Assembly (NCBI RefSeq): GCF_900497805.2
Contig: NW_020954630.1
Coordinates: 12,486,959 to 12,550,958 of the forward strand
Reading direction: 5' to 3'
Source of the DNA: Vombatus ursinus
Taxonomy: Eukaryota > Chordata > Mammalia > Diprotodontia > Vombatidae
Length of the DNA stretch: 64,000 nucleotides
The notes under the pieces are model-generated. The model worked only from the letters and a program-made list of their open reading frames with translations, was not told the origin of the DNA and did no database searches. Positions 36,484 to 47,729 of this stretch are shown here, piece by piece. The translations under genes and the position numbers were made by a program. The stretch's first letter is position 1, and each line of letters starts with the position of its first letter.

Positions 36484-36507
36484 ACACACACACACACACA
36501 CACACAC
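36484..36507. repeat. (CA)n microsatellite
   Basis: Perfect CA run about 220 bp upstream of the 36267 acceptor. Confidence 0.95.
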
Positions 36508-36649
36508 CAACATACACCCATACACAATAGGTCAAAGAGTCTTAAGAAAACCACAAGCATGTTTACTGACAAGAGGCAAAATTTTTAAATGTATCTTTTC
36601 TAACACAAGTGTCAAAACCTTTATGGTTCTACTATTTAAATTTATAAGA

Positions 36650-37270
36650 AAAATTGCCATTCCCCAAGTGATAAATAGTATAAGGATATGATCAGACAGT
36701 TGTCCAGGGAACAAACCCAGGCTATCTATAGCCATGTGAAAAAATATTTGACAGTTCTGAGATTCCATCTCATACCCACCAGAGTAGCAGAGATGAAAAA
36801 AAAAAAAGAAACATGATAAATGTTGGAGGGGCTGTGGGAAAAGATGCATATATGGAGGCATTGTTGGTGGATCCATGAATGGGTATAACTAAGCAATTTA
36901 GAAAAATACACAAATAGTTACTAAGTAATGCAAGTCCTTTGACTCAGCTATACCATTGTGTCTTGTAGGCCTATACTCAAAAGAGGTCAAAGAAAGAGGA
37001 AATAGTCCAAAACAGAGTCCTCTAAGTGCAAAAATATTTTTAACAGCTCTTTCTGTGGTGGCAAAAACCTGGAAAGTAAGGGAATGCTCTCCAATTGAGG
37101 AATGGCTAAGTTGTGGTATATCAGTGTGATGAAATGAATACTTTTGTGCTGTAAGATGAGCAAATGGATGATTTCAAAAAGACAGGGGAAAGCTTATATG
37201 AACTGATGCAGAATGAAATAAACAGAACCGGAAAAACCATTTATACTAGAATATCAATAATATTTAGAAG
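36650..37270 (+). mobile_element. Marsupial L1 3' region
   Basis: 'gctatctatagccatgtgaa', 'atgttggaggggctgtggga', 'ggcattgttggtggatccat', 'aggaatggctaagttgtggt' and 'tatgaactgatgcagaatga' are colinear with the marsupial L1 3' region; 5'-truncated and fairly diverged. Confidence 0.85.
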
Positions 37271-38232
37271 GAGAAAGGTCATCAGCCTAGAAAAAATTAC
37301 TTTAGGTTCTGAAAAGTCTTATTAGCACTTGTTATTGCTAAAGTATATTTGTACCCTTAATCAACAAGATAAACATTTCCACTTATAACTAACTTCCAAA
37401 GGAGTAGAGAAGGGAAAAAAAAGACTATTGCCTTAAGTAAAGCTCTAACATATGCTTAACAATAAAATGTATTTAGTTCAATAATTTGGATTAGGAAGAC
37501 AGAAGTAGGTGACAACTTCTTCCATCCTTATAGAATCTCTTATGGCTTATAATTGTCCAAGAAGCAATTATCCACAGAACAAGATGATAATACTTGTTCT
37601 CAGTATATCACAACTGATGTCTAAGACCAACACCTGCATAAACATGGATTTCATCTTTAAGATCAAGTTCATTTCAATAAGCAGATTTCCTTTTCTACAT
37701 ACATCTATCACTTCTTCTGATTTTTACCCTTTTTTTTTAAAGAAAACCAAAGCATCCACTCTTTTGATGCCAGGCACTCACATTTTTGCACTGGGACAAG
37801 AAAAGGAACAAAATGGTAGCATCGTGTTTCATGCTGGAAATATACCCTCACACTGAGAAGCATTCTTTCCTGTGAGTTAGGATGTCCCATAATTCACACC
37901 CCCTCTGAAACACTACAGTACTCTCAGAGGAGCCCTGGCTCCGATGACAGAATTACAGTCTGCTAAGGGTGATGCATCAAATAATCAATTTTGGATCACT
38001 ATCCTGAGTCACCAAGCATCTGGCTCACTGCTCAAGGTAATCATTAGAGACCTTTATTTTAACTGAGCTGTCTTTGCTAAAGTTCTGTCATCTCAGGGAA
38101 TGAGATGTTCTTCTTTTAAAGATAATAGCTCTGGTAGAAACAATATTATTACAGTTTATAGCATTTTAACAACATCCAAAAGTCAAAAAAATAAAAATAA
38201 ATTTTTTCTTTTCTTTTCTTTTTTTTTTTTAC

Positions 38233-38352
38233 CTTCTAACAATTCCTCAAAATCATCTACAAAGAATTCTCGTAACGGAGGTCGTTTGGGCCGTTTGAGG
38301 GTATTGACCAGCTGTTGAATCTTTGCTGACACTCGGCTGCTCACGGGTACTC
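38233..38352 (-). CDS. DIP2C: DIP2C coding exon (conserved basic/acidic linker end)
   Basis: 120-bp exon, phase 1 at both ends, coding for 40 residues: GVPVSSRVSAKIQQLVNTLK followed by RPKRPPLREFFVDDFEELLE. It corresponds to about residues 247-286 of human DIP2C. KIQQL.NTLKRPKRPPL is shared by all vertebrate DIP2 paralogs, and the VDDFEELLE ending matches DIP2C and DIP2A rather than DIP2B (VDDSEEIVE). Basic and acidic clusters sit side by side just before the first adenylating domain. Acceptor tattctccag is normal. Donor GAAG|gtaaaaaaaa lacks the usual G at +5 and opens into an A-rich tract, so it looks weak. Confidence 0.97.
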
Positions 38353-38734
38353 CTGGAGAATAGGGACCATGGGAGAGATGAGATGGCTTCCAGGCAACTC
38401 AGGGTGTAAACAAGGAAATATGGCAATAATTGGCAATGAAACAAGAGCTTGACGTCCTAGATCTAGGGTTGTTTAGAAAATTAAAAAAACAAACAAATAG
38501 GCTGACACTCTACCCTGAATCAAGGTACTGAGAGAACAGCTTTCTGAGATAAGCATGTTTAGTTGAATAAGTGTATATTCAGACAGAAAAAGAATAAAGC
38601 TGAAGGAGACTTGACTCTATTATGTAATACTATTTTATGTCTTTTTATGTGGATTCTATGGCGTGAATATTCCATGATCAAATTTTCGTTGCTAATGATG
38701 ACCTTGGCCCAATTCCCAACCCTTAACATGTGCA

Positions 38735-38920
38735 GCATGGTAGAGTAGAAAGTAGGCCTTGAAGCCAGGAAGACCCACCTCTGACATGGTGGCTATGTCA
38801 CCTTGAGTAAGTCAGGCAACTCCAAAACTACCAGTAGCAAAGAAGGTGTCAGTCTGTATTGGTAGAAGGAGTTCCCTCATCCAGGAGGGTTTTCTTTATC
38901 AATGCAATCACAGGCATTAT
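38735..38920 (+). mobile_element. Marsupial MIR-like SINE
   Basis: Head 'gcatggtagagtagaaagta', 'gaagccaggaagacccacct', then the marsupial-type 3' part 'gtctgtattggtagaaggag', 'ttccctcatccaggaggg' and 'tcaatgcaatcacagg'. Confidence 0.78.
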
Positions 38921-39009
38921 TTAATATGTATAGTGTTACTTTGTTGTTCTGCCAATGAGGAGAAATGTTGCCCACTGGAAAAAGACAGGTCCCAACATCA
39001 TGAAAGAGC

Positions 39010-39180
39010 TGGGTTTTGGTCTTTGGAACTAGACCCAATATTTATGAGGTGGGAAATTGTAGGCAAATCATTTATCCTCTGTGAGCCTCAGTTTCCTCCT
39101 CTGTAAAATGGGGATGCTAATACCTATGGCATCTACCTTAAAGGATTGTTGTGTGAATCAAAAACAATGAATTCTGTAAC
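39010..39180 (+). mobile_element. MIR
   Basis: 'gtgagcctcagtttcctcct', 'ctgtaaaatggggatgctaa' and 'aaggattgttgtgtgaatca' give a clear MIR core and 3' half. Confidence 0.85.
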
Positions 39181-40344
39181 CTGCTTTTTAAACATTAAAG
39201 ATTTACATAAGTGTAAGCTACTTAAATGTAGCACTGCCATTCCCACTACATTCTGTGTATCATTCATATGAGATGGTAGAACACATATTAATTTAACATG
39301 CACTTTATAAACGATGCTTTCAACAATCATTGTAAAAGTTTCATTTTTTTGCTTCCAAGATGATTCAAACTAGTTTTCAATAGGTCGGAAGAAAAGATAA
39401 ATTGTAGGATTTTCTAAGTACCTTGTTTTTGTTTTTTTTTGAAGAAAAAAAATACTCTCAAAACTTGTAGAATTCTATTACACTTGTGCCTTAGACTTTC
39501 CTAAGCAAAGGATAGCCAATCCAGCAAATTCTGGTAGCCCATTTGATAATTAAGTTAACCACAGGAGCAAATGAAGGTTAAAATTAGTGGTTGATTTTTT
39601 TAAAGGATAAATCTTCATCTGAAATGGCAGGGGGAGGAAAATTTAAAGAAATAGTGCTGAGACTCTCACAAACAGCTATTTAGGTGGTGGTGTTTTTTAC
39701 TATCAAAGTATAAAGTCTACCTAAACTCAGAGAGACCAGCAGACTCATCCAAGAACCTGCATAGAAGTAATATATTAACTTTGAAAAATAAAGTTTATTC
39801 ATATAAAAAGATACTGGATATATATCAATGGGTTAGTGTGTGTTTCAGTCATCCTAAGGCTGAATGTGAATTATGATGCTGAGGTGAAGGTACTTTTTCT
39901 TAATAATCATAGAAGGAAAATGAATGCTATTAATTTACATTGTTGCACACAGAACTAAGCACAAGTTTCTCAGGTATGTGTTGCCAAAATGCCAAGAATA
40001 AAATACTGTTATTCAAAGAGTTTTTCCTCTGGTAGTTTTCAAACACATACATAGTATCCTTTAAGATAGGAAGTTTCAATAACCAAGAACTCTCCCTAAA
40101 TCTCTCTTAAACATAAGGCCTGTGTCCCCAAACAATAGCAAGAAACATTGGCATAACTGTATCCAGTGACTCATGGGTCATCCCACCAGGCTCTTCATGA
40201 GTGAATCACTGAAAAAATGCACATAGAAAACTCTGAGTAATAATAATAATGAAAACAGTAAAAATCAGCTGAATAAATAGTAAATTTAGCAGAGGAATTA
40301 AACAAAGTAAAAAATAAAATAAAATAAAAAGACAGAGGTTATCA

Positions 40345-40730
40345 TAGATTCAGAACTACATCCAAGAGAATTTAAAGATCAATTAGTTCAAGATCTCCTA
40401 AACTTTTTTGTTGTTGTGGACCTCTTTGGCAATCTGTTCAAACCGGTGGACCTTTAGGATAATGTTTTTAAATGCAGAGGGGTAAAGTATACAGGAGTAC
40501 AAATGAGACCAATTATATTGAAATATGGTTATCAAAAAAAATAAGTTCTTGGCTCACAGGTTAAGAACTGCTCACCTAGTCAAACCTTCTTCTGTTATAG
40601 TCTTCTACAACAGAAGTTGAAACTCAGAAAATTGAAGTATCTTGCCAAAGGTCATGTAACTCAAGAAGTAGAGCCAAGATCTGAACTGTTTCTCCAAATC
40701 CAAAACCAGTGCTATTACTGAACCACGTCC
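40345..40730 (-). mobile_element. MIR-type SINE, antisense, split by hAT-like insertion
   Basis: 40345-40390 ('tttaaagatcaattagttca') and 40574-40730 ('tgaaactcagaaaattgaag', 'cttgccaaaggtcatgtaac', 'ccaaaaccagtgctattact') read as one antisense SINE once 40391-40573 is set aside. Confidence 0.65.
40391..40573 (-). mobile_element. Non-autonomous hAT-like TIR element, antisense copy
   Basis: The ends 'ctcctaaacttttttgttgt' and 'ctcacaggttaagaactgct' are diverged inverted versions of the 'ggggttcttaacctgggg' terminus seen also at 44066 and 54936. The interior 'ccaattatattgaaatatgg' matches the family centre. An imperfect tagttca/tagtca pair flanks it. The hAT assignment rests on terminus style and is tentative. 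Confidence 0.65.
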
Positions 40731-42208
40731 TCTTAGCATGTAGAATAGTTTCACACATATCAATATATACATGCCCATTAATTAGGCATCTATTCTCAAC
40801 CTAATTCAGGTGATACTTTTCCTGCTACTAAGATGTTTTTACTCAGTAATAAATTATTGCAATGTACTTAACCAATTTGGCACATAAACGTTAAAATGAT
40901 GAATTTATGCCAAATTCTTTTCTTTACAATTTTAATTTTACAGCGTTTTTGGCATGCTCAGTTCCTGTAGAAAACGTGTCACTGATTACAACAGGGGTAG
41001 ATGTTTATCCATCTGTCTGTTTAATCACAAAAAAATTCATCCATGCCATGTAATAAGTTCTCTCATTAGAGAGAAGAGCCCAATGCCAATGGTTCCCTCC
41101 CTTACTCTCTGATATCACTATTAGCAGCTTAAAATTGATGCCTTTGGTACCCACATTTAGTGGGGTTATCAATTTCAAGCCTGTCACCTGCAAAAGAAAA
41201 TACACCCCAAGTGGTCCCAAACTTAATAAATTTACAATCCCTTTTTCTAAATACTTAATTACTTTTCCAATTAGTTTTCCCAAATACTTTATCATTTTAT
41301 TCTTAGGGTAGCCCTGGGAATTACTGTTCTCTCCATTTTACCAAGAGGGGAAACAAGAATTAGGTAGTTTAGGTAACTTATGGAAGGTTATTTTTATGAA
41401 CAGAAAGACCAGAGTGATTGCTACCATGGTTAATTTGTCACCACACTACACAGGCCCCAGGTCAGTGTGCTGAAAAATTCTACACTCCAAGTTTTGTGTG
41501 ACATTCATCTAGAAAATTAAACCCTTGCTCTGTCAACTGTAGCCCAAGTGTTACCTGAAAGGGCCAGGGCCTGAGGAAGTACAAGAATAAATTCAAGACC
41601 TGGATCCATGGGATGCTGGGACCCATCTGCTCTCCAACTGCAAAAGGCCCCAACACCTGACAACATCCCAAGAAGAAAATTCCGTAGCACTTAATGGTGG
41701 TTTCTTTGACCACAACTCGGCTGACTTTCGTTACAGCCTTTTCTCTTTCTGAGCCCCAGACACCTTCTTTTCAAGTGGCCTTCTGTCCATTCTTTTATTT
41801 CCCACTTAACTTCACCTTGACCTTTCTGGTCCTCAGTCCACGTGTTCTAATCCCTACCTCCACCCTGGTTACACATCTGGGAAAACCTCAATGTCTTCAG
41901 AGTCTCCTTTCTTCTCTTCATATCCAAAATTCCTCAAATTTCACCTTTTTCCTCCTCTAAGAAATCATATCCCATTGATGAACACTTCTTGGAGCTTGTC
42001 ATTTGCTTTCCATATGCCACCTTATTTGAGGGGTTCAAAAAGATCCTTGGCTGTGGATGCATTTCCGAGTGAAATATGGCCAAAAGAAACAAGGAACAGA
42101 TGTCTATAGCACACAAATTATGGGAATGGAAAGATGGGTTAATGCAAATCAGAACTGAAAAGGAGGAGAGAAGGGAGAGAAAAAAAGGGCAAAAGCTACA
42201 AGACATAC

Positions 42209-42343
42209 CATCCCCAGTCTCCATGAGTTCAGCATTTCCATACTTTGGTGCTGTCCGTGATGATGTCGATCCTTGAGGTCTTTCAACTTGTATTGAGTGT
42301 TCTGAGGTGTAAGTGGTAACATCAGGAGGTGCGGAATGATTTT
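42209..42343 (-). CDS. DIP2C: DIP2C coding exon (linker)
   Basis: 135-bp exon, phase 1 at both ends, coding for 45 residues: ENHSAPPDVTTYTSEHSIQV, then ERPQGSTSSRTAPKYGNAEL and METGDG. It corresponds to about residues 202-246 of human DIP2C. The SAPPDVTT motif is conserved in all DIP2 paralogs; the rest is DIP2C-like and predicted disordered. Acceptor tttcttcccag is strong; donor GATG|gtatgt is good. The exon joins THI(E) upstream to G(V)PVSS downstream without gap or frame break, which fixes the exon order. Confidence 0.97.
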
Positions 42344-42639
42344 CTGGGAAGAAATAATGAATTATTAGGTTTTATTTTTCAAATGACCCAGGTTAATAAA
42401 GTTATTTAGACCACCAGGTAAGAGGCAGGACCACATTCTAGGAAAAGAAGCTGCTGTCATTATTCAGCAATAAACAGGTATCTTTTCTTTTGCTTTTCAA
42501 CAGGTTAGACGAATGTTACTCCGAACCAAAGGTGATGCAAGACTTTCCAAAATGGAGAGTAGTATATGCAATGGGATACCCAAAGAGAACAGGGCTAAAA
42601 TGAGTTAGGAACAGGGATAGGGGATGGACCTGGGATTTC

Positions 42640-42810
42640 ATTTGTAGTGGGAGCTCCTTGATGAGAAAACTCTCTCTACCTCTTACACAGTTGTCTAGAA
42701 CACTGGGAAGTTCAGCAGCTTGCCAAGGGACCAAAGCTGTCGTGCTTCAGACAGAACACTCAAACTCAGGTCTTCCTAGCTGGATCTTGATCCATTATGC
42801 CCCTCAGTTT
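42640..42810 (-). mobile_element. Marsupial MIR-like SINE, antisense
   Basis: 'gggagctccttgatgagaaa', 'gttgtctagaacactgggaa', 'aactcaggtcttcctagctg' and 'atcttgatccattatgcccc' are the reverse of the family at 38735 and 45605. Confidence 0.65.
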
Positions 42811-44065
42811 AAGATAAGCCAAGTCATTGAGTTTAAAAATTAGCAACACTTCAGAGTCAATTTCATAAATCAGAATCATCAGAACAATATAAGGCTGTGT
42901 CTTAACTACGGTACCTTACTTGAAGCATGTTAACCCACCTCCTGACAGAGGGTGATGGATACAAGGTACAGAGACATAGTTTTAGACATTGCTGCTCTGT
43001 GGCTTCATTTTGCTAGACTATACTCATTTGTAACAGCCCTTCTCGGGCTCCCTGTTTTACCCACCATTGAATAAGGAGGGAAAATAAAAGGGGAAGAGGA
43101 GTTAAAAAAAAAAGGTTAAAAAAAGGTGGTTAAAAAAAAGGCAGCCATTGTAATATTTCTAAAAATGCAGATAAGCAAATAAAAGAAGTTCAAAACGAAG
43201 CACAGATAAGCAGGACAGTTTTTAAATAATGTGGAGAATTTATTAAATCCTTTTTTTAAAAAAACTCAGTGGTAGGAATGGAGACTCACAGTTTCATATA
43301 GAATCTTCTTTTTATGATTTGCTGTATGTATGGAAACCTTCTTTGGGGGATATTTAAGTTCAAAATTTTAAAAATGTAAAATTTTAAAAAATCTATCGAT
43401 TTAAGTGGTAATTGTAGAAACAATAAAAGTTACATAGGTGTCTCAGTTGGACAGTAACTTTCCCTTACAAGTAATACTTTTTGAAATTACTTTCTAAGGT
43501 TCTCTTTTTTTTTGGTCATTGTTCCAGATGAGCTGGACAGAATATGTCACAGGCCATTGAGTATGGGGCATGCTATACCTTGGGCTGTTTTCCCTGTTTT
43601 CCCTGGTGAGTGTTTACCCAAAAAGAAACATGAGAGACAATACATACAGACAGAAGTAGAAGTGTGCACAATCAATTACAGGTATACCTCTCTGTCCTTG
43701 GAATTTTTTTTTTGTTTTTTTGTTTTATTTCTTTTTTGGTAACAGCTCCCTTTAGTACCTTCAGAAACGTCTGACTTGGATGCTTTACTGGGGCATGGGG
43801 GAATGCTGGATGCTTTAAGACTGTGTCAGAGGAACATAAGCTCTGAAAGGGTTTATGAAAAGGCTTTGAAGATGGACTTAGATTCACACTGGCAGTTGAG
43901 GATTGTCCAAGTTGGGGGGGAGGGACTCTTCACAAAAAGAATGGCAACACTGTGGTGAAATGTTCTGGCCATGGCAACTCATGATGTCTACTCATAAAGG
44001 TGCAGAGAGGTTGCAATGGACACCGATAAAGGAAGCCCAAATCTCTGAAAGTATCATTTTAGAGT

Positions 44066-44654
44066 AGGAGGTTCTTAATCTGGGGTCCATGAACTTGTAA
44101 ATGTATGCATGTATGTGTGTATACACATATATTACATATGATTACATAGCATATAATTGTATTTACATAGTTTATATGTGCAAATATATTACATAGTTTA
44201 TATGTGTATATATATAGGACACCTAAGTGGGCCAGTAGACAGAGTGCCAGGCATGGAGTCAGGAACACTTATCTTCCTGAGTTTAAATCCAACCTCTAGG
44301 CAAGTCACTAGCTCTGTATACCTCATTTTCCTCATCTGTAAAATGAGTTAGAGAAGGAAATGGCAAACCACTCTAGTATCTTTGCCAAGAAAAACCCAAA
44401 GGGGGTCATGAAGAGTCAGAAATGACTAAAACAAATAAACAATAACAAAAACGTGTATGTGTGTCTATATACACATAGACACACATACATACATATGTAG
44501 CATGTATATATGTGTATGCTTATATCTATATGTAACTATGTAATAGTATAGGCTTTCTTTGCACATTTTCCTGCACATGTTATTTTGTGCACTTAGAAAC
44601 ATCATTCTGAGGATACCATAGTTTTCTTGACTGCTGACAAAAAAAGGAACCCCA
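44066..44654 (+). mobile_element. Non-autonomous hAT-like TIR element, interrupted
   Basis: Opens 'ggttcttaatctggggtcca' with 'tgaacttgta' and closes 'aacatcattctgaggatacc', 'ctgctgacaaaaaaaggaac' and 'ccca'. The middle has been replaced or invaded by TA/TG microsatellite and a Mar1 SINE at 44216-44452. Same family as 40391 and 54936. Confidence 0.68.
44216..44452 (+). mobile_element. Mar1-type CORE-SINE, nested
   Basis: 'aagtgggccagtagacagag', 'ctgagtttaaatccaacctc', 'aggaaatggcaaaccactct', 'atctttgccaagaaaaaccc' and 'gagtcagaaatgactaaaac' form a full-length Mar1 inside a hAT-like element. Confidence 0.88.
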
Positions 44655-44909
44655 GTTTTAGGGGGAGGAAGGAGATTCAGCAACATCATTACACAAAGAG
44701 CAGGACCCAGCCCTGTGCTATTCCAGGTGCCAATCCAGGCATAATTGATAATCACAATTCCTTCCTTCCAGGGAGGTGCTTAAACTCTGAGGTTGTTCAC
44801 AAGTAAATGTATGACAAGAGAGAGACAAGAGCATTTGTTAGATGAAGAGCCATAGAGGTTACAGGTATAGGAGAAGCCAAAGAAGAATACACAGTGGTGT
44901 TTATTAACT

Positions 44910-44931
44910 GGAGGAGGAGGAGGAGGAGGAA
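44910..44931. repeat. (GGA)n microsatellite
   Basis: Seven GGA units, purine-rich on the + strand. Confidence 0.95.
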
Positions 44932-45279
44932 AGAAGACCTGAGAATGAATCAGCAAAAGGGCAGAGGAAGAAAACAGAGATGAAGGCAGGGAAATTAACT
45001 GGAATTTAAGGAGCTGCTGTGGTTCTTTCTGTTTACATTCTGGGGCGGTGGAAATAGTGAGCACCAATAAATTGAATACTTTTTGAATACAAGTAAAAGT
45101 GACTTGCCCATGGTCTCAGAAATCGGTGGAACAATGGGTCTCAGAAGTGGAACAAAAGAACTCAGTGCTTACTATAGGTATGTGAATGACCCATGGATAA
45201 CCACATTTGGTGAGTAGGTCCTGCTTTTCATTGGCTTAATAATGACCATAATCATAATCATTAATAATGATGATGATAT

Positions 45280-45525
45280 AACAAGACTAATAATAGCTAG
45301 CATTTATATTGCACTTACTATGTGCCAAGGGTTTTACAATTATTAGATCCTCACAACAACCCTGGGAGGTAGGTACTATTATGATCCCCATTTTACAGAT
45401 GAGGAAACTGAGGCAAACAGAGGTTAAGTGACTTGACCAAGGTCACACAGCTAGTAAGCTGTCTTAGACCGGATTTGAACTTGGATCTTCCTGATTCCAG
45501 GACCAGCAATCTATCCACTTGTGCT
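45280..45525 (-). mobile_element. MIR/CORE-SINE, antisense, full length
   Basis: 'tagcatttatattgcactta', 'ttagatcctcacaacaaccc', 'cagatgaggaaactgaggca', 'caaggtcacacagctagtaa' and 'ttcctgattccaggaccagc'. Very well preserved antisense copy. Confidence 0.9.
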
Positions 45526-45604
45526 TAGATTTTGCCACACAAATAATGGACTTTTATAGATGGTTATTATTTTTTTTTTATCCAGGAGTTCTTCCATTTA
45601 TTAC

Positions 45605-45830
45605 TGCTTGCCACTGAGAGGCAGTGTTGTGCAGTGGATAGGGAGCTGGCCTCAAAGACGAGGAACTGGATTCAAGCCCTTCCTTGGATGTGTTCTGGCT
45701 GTAGGACCCTGGGCAAGTCAACTTCTCAGGATACAAGGCAATTCTGTGTTACAGAGAAGATGCTGCCCTAATTTAGCTGAAGGAGTTTCCTCACCTCAGA
45801 ATTCCTGGTATTAAGGAAATCACCAATCCT
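45605..45830 (+). mobile_element. Marsupial MIR-like SINE, full length
   Basis: 'gttgtgcagtggatagggag', 'ctggattcaagcccttcctt', 'ggaccctgggcaagtcaact' and the 3' block 'ggagtttcctcacctcagaa' and 'ggtattaaggaaatcacc'. Confidence 0.8.
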
Positions 45831-46559
45831 GTCTCTGTTTTATCCCCTACTGGCTGCTGAGGCTTCCAATAGTTAGAGATTGGAAGAAGAAGAGAAAGAG
45901 GTTCAGGGGAATTAGGAAGCAGAGAATATGCTAATGGTTGAGTTTTTGAGTGAGGAAATAGACCCTACAGTCTATAAGGTTTCTTTCCTGCCCAGAACCC
46001 AAACAAACAACAGGAGAGAGATATGGTTGAGAGGGAGAGCTGGGATGGCAAAGGACTTTGAAAGTCCTCCAGGTGTACCTCTAGGATCTTACAGAATTAT
46101 TGCATCTACTAGCTGGGGATCCCTGTTCTAGCCCCATTAATTCAGTATTTCTGATAATCCAGACATCAGGTTGAACCCAAGGGTCCCTTGTCCCTTCTTC
46201 TAAGAAAGGGTGTTGATGTAAATTGCAAACATAAAAAATACTACACAGAGCACAACCCAACTGCTTATGAGACCAAACTTTCTAAACATCTAATTCTTAT
46301 CCACTTATTAATGTAGAAACCCAGATTACTCCTACTGAGTTGAATTTAGCTAGCCTTGCTTATATTTGGAAGTATTAAATTTCAATTTCTTTGCATTCTA
46401 GAATTCCTATTTTTCACTTATTCAGCCTAGTCTTCCAATGAGCATAAATTAGTGAAGTTTGACAGTACTTAATTTAAAAAAACACCATAAATTTAAAATC
46501 CACTCAAAAAGAAGGAAAATATCCAATGGTTATAGATGTTTCAAATAATTCACACAGTA

Positions 46560-46680
46560 AGTATTGAGTTCTTAGGTTCTGCTACTAATCAACTGTACAA
46601 CCTTGGACAGGTCACTTGAAGGATGGAGGTAGTTACATCTCTAGGGATCCTTTCACCCGTCATACTCTGTTTCTCTAAAC
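46560..46680 (+). mobile_element. MIR-type SINE fragment
   Basis: 'ctgtacaaccttggacaggt' and 'cacttgaaggatggagg' suggest a diverged sense core. Confidence 0.5.
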
Positions 46681-46874
46681 TATTTGTTGAATGAATTAAT
46701 TCCAAATTCTGCTGTGCTATTATGTGAATAAAGTTGTCAGCACCTCTGTCCTCCAGCCTGCTTCATTGACTTGCCTCCAAACCAAGAACCACCCCTGCAC
46801 AGACCTGAAGGATTTCATGGTCCCTCATCTAAGAAATAGAATGAGCTCCTGTCTCAGAATGTAGAGCAAAAACA

Positions 46875-47040
46875 GTTTTGAGAGACCACCTTGTCCAATC
46901 CTCTAATTTCACAGATGAGGAAACTAAGGCAAAAAAGGGGAAGAAAATCAGTTTCCCAAAGCCACATGCCCTTAGAATTAGGATTCAAATCCCAGGACTT
47001 TTAATGAAAAAATTCAGTGTTTTTTCTACTACGATATGCT
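46875..47040 (-). mobile_element. MIR-type SINE, antisense
   Basis: 'cttgtccaatcctctaattt', 'cacagatgaggaaactaagg', 'ttcccaaagccacatgccct' and 'gattcaaatcccaggac' are in antisense order. Confidence 0.75.
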
Positions 47041-47061
47041 TACTCTTTGTAACACAATATT

Positions 47062-47143
47062 GGGGCTGCTAGGTGGACACTTACTAGCTGTGCGTCCCTG
47101 GGCAAGTCACTTAACCCCATTGCCTAGACCAAAAAAAAAAAAA
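47062..47143 (+). mobile_element. WSINE1 with internal deletion
   Basis: The head 'ggggctgctaggtgg' joins directly to 'acacttactagctgtgcgtc', then 'cttaaccccattgcctagac' and a poly-A tail. About 70 bp of the SINE body, including the B-box-like region, is absent. A perfect 12-bp target-site duplication TAACACAATATT flanks it at 47050-47061 and 47144-47155. Confidence 0.9.
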
Positions 47144-47263
47144 TAACACAATATTAATTTGCTTTCTTTAGGCCATCTTCAATGCATCTGTGACCTCATT
47201 AACATGTGGCTTCCTTGAACAATATTGATTGCATCCTGTCCCATGTAGTTCTCATCCGTGACT

Positions 47264-47446
47264 TCACAGAAATTCCCCATAGTAGATGTACTCAATGTAC
47301 TCAGTATACCAGGGCCCTTCCTCTAGGCTTTTGAACACTTCATGAATAGGAACATAGAACTCTGGTTCTACATCTCTCACTCTTGCTAAAAGACCTACTC
47401 GACTTCTTTTTCTCACAGTATATTTCCTTGATATATTTGACACCAA
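47264..47446 (-). pseudogene. Unidentified protein-like relic
   Basis: A 60-codon minus-strand open stretch reads, in part, RSRVGLLARVRDVEPEFYVP and HEVFKSLEEGPWYTEYIEYI. The composition is protein-like rather than SINE-like. A further frame at about 47165-47265 on the same strand also stays open (CEVTDENYMGQDAINIVQGS). I do not recognise the family. It could be the end of a processed pseudogene or an uncharacterised mobile element, or chance. No splice sites tie it to DIP2C. Confidence 0.3.
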
Positions 47447-47729
47447 TTATTGTGTATAAATTATCATTGATAATAGGCTGCTTTGGTCAGTTTAACCCAA
47501 CACGTGGTACTCCATTGCCCTTGGGGTCATTACCAATTAGAAGCAAGACACAGAGAGTTGTAAAAGGACAAAAAAAATCTTGGTGTGCCCCCTGAGAGTT
47601 TGAATAACTTACCATGGGTGAAAAGAATGGACGTGATGATGCTTGGGTTATCGGGGGCAAGAACAAGAAAGAAGAGAATGTAAATAGTTTGCTTCAAATT
47701 TCAGGGACTCTGCAGGTAATTACTATATC

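Larger units (their letters stand above)
36268..38232 (-). other. DIP2C: DIP2C intron, 2.0 kb
   Basis: Shortest intron of the window, with GT-AG ends. It contains a CA run, a 5'-truncated L1 antisense to the gene, and a long T/C-rich stretch on the + strand next to the 38233 donor. I recognise nothing in 37280-38150. Confidence 0.95.
38353..42208 (-). other. DIP2C: DIP2C intron, 3.9 kb
   Basis: GT-AG intron holding marsupial SINEs and one hAT-like element nested in an antisense SINE. I recognise nothing in 39190-40340 or 40740-42200. A 96-codon minus-strand frame at 41005-41295 and an 88-codon plus-strand frame at 41694-41960 match nothing I know. Confidence 0.94.

Noticed and set aside
41005-41295. 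96-codon minus-strand frame in a DIP2C intron
   Set aside because: Not recognised as any host or mobile-element protein; too short and isolated to support a call.
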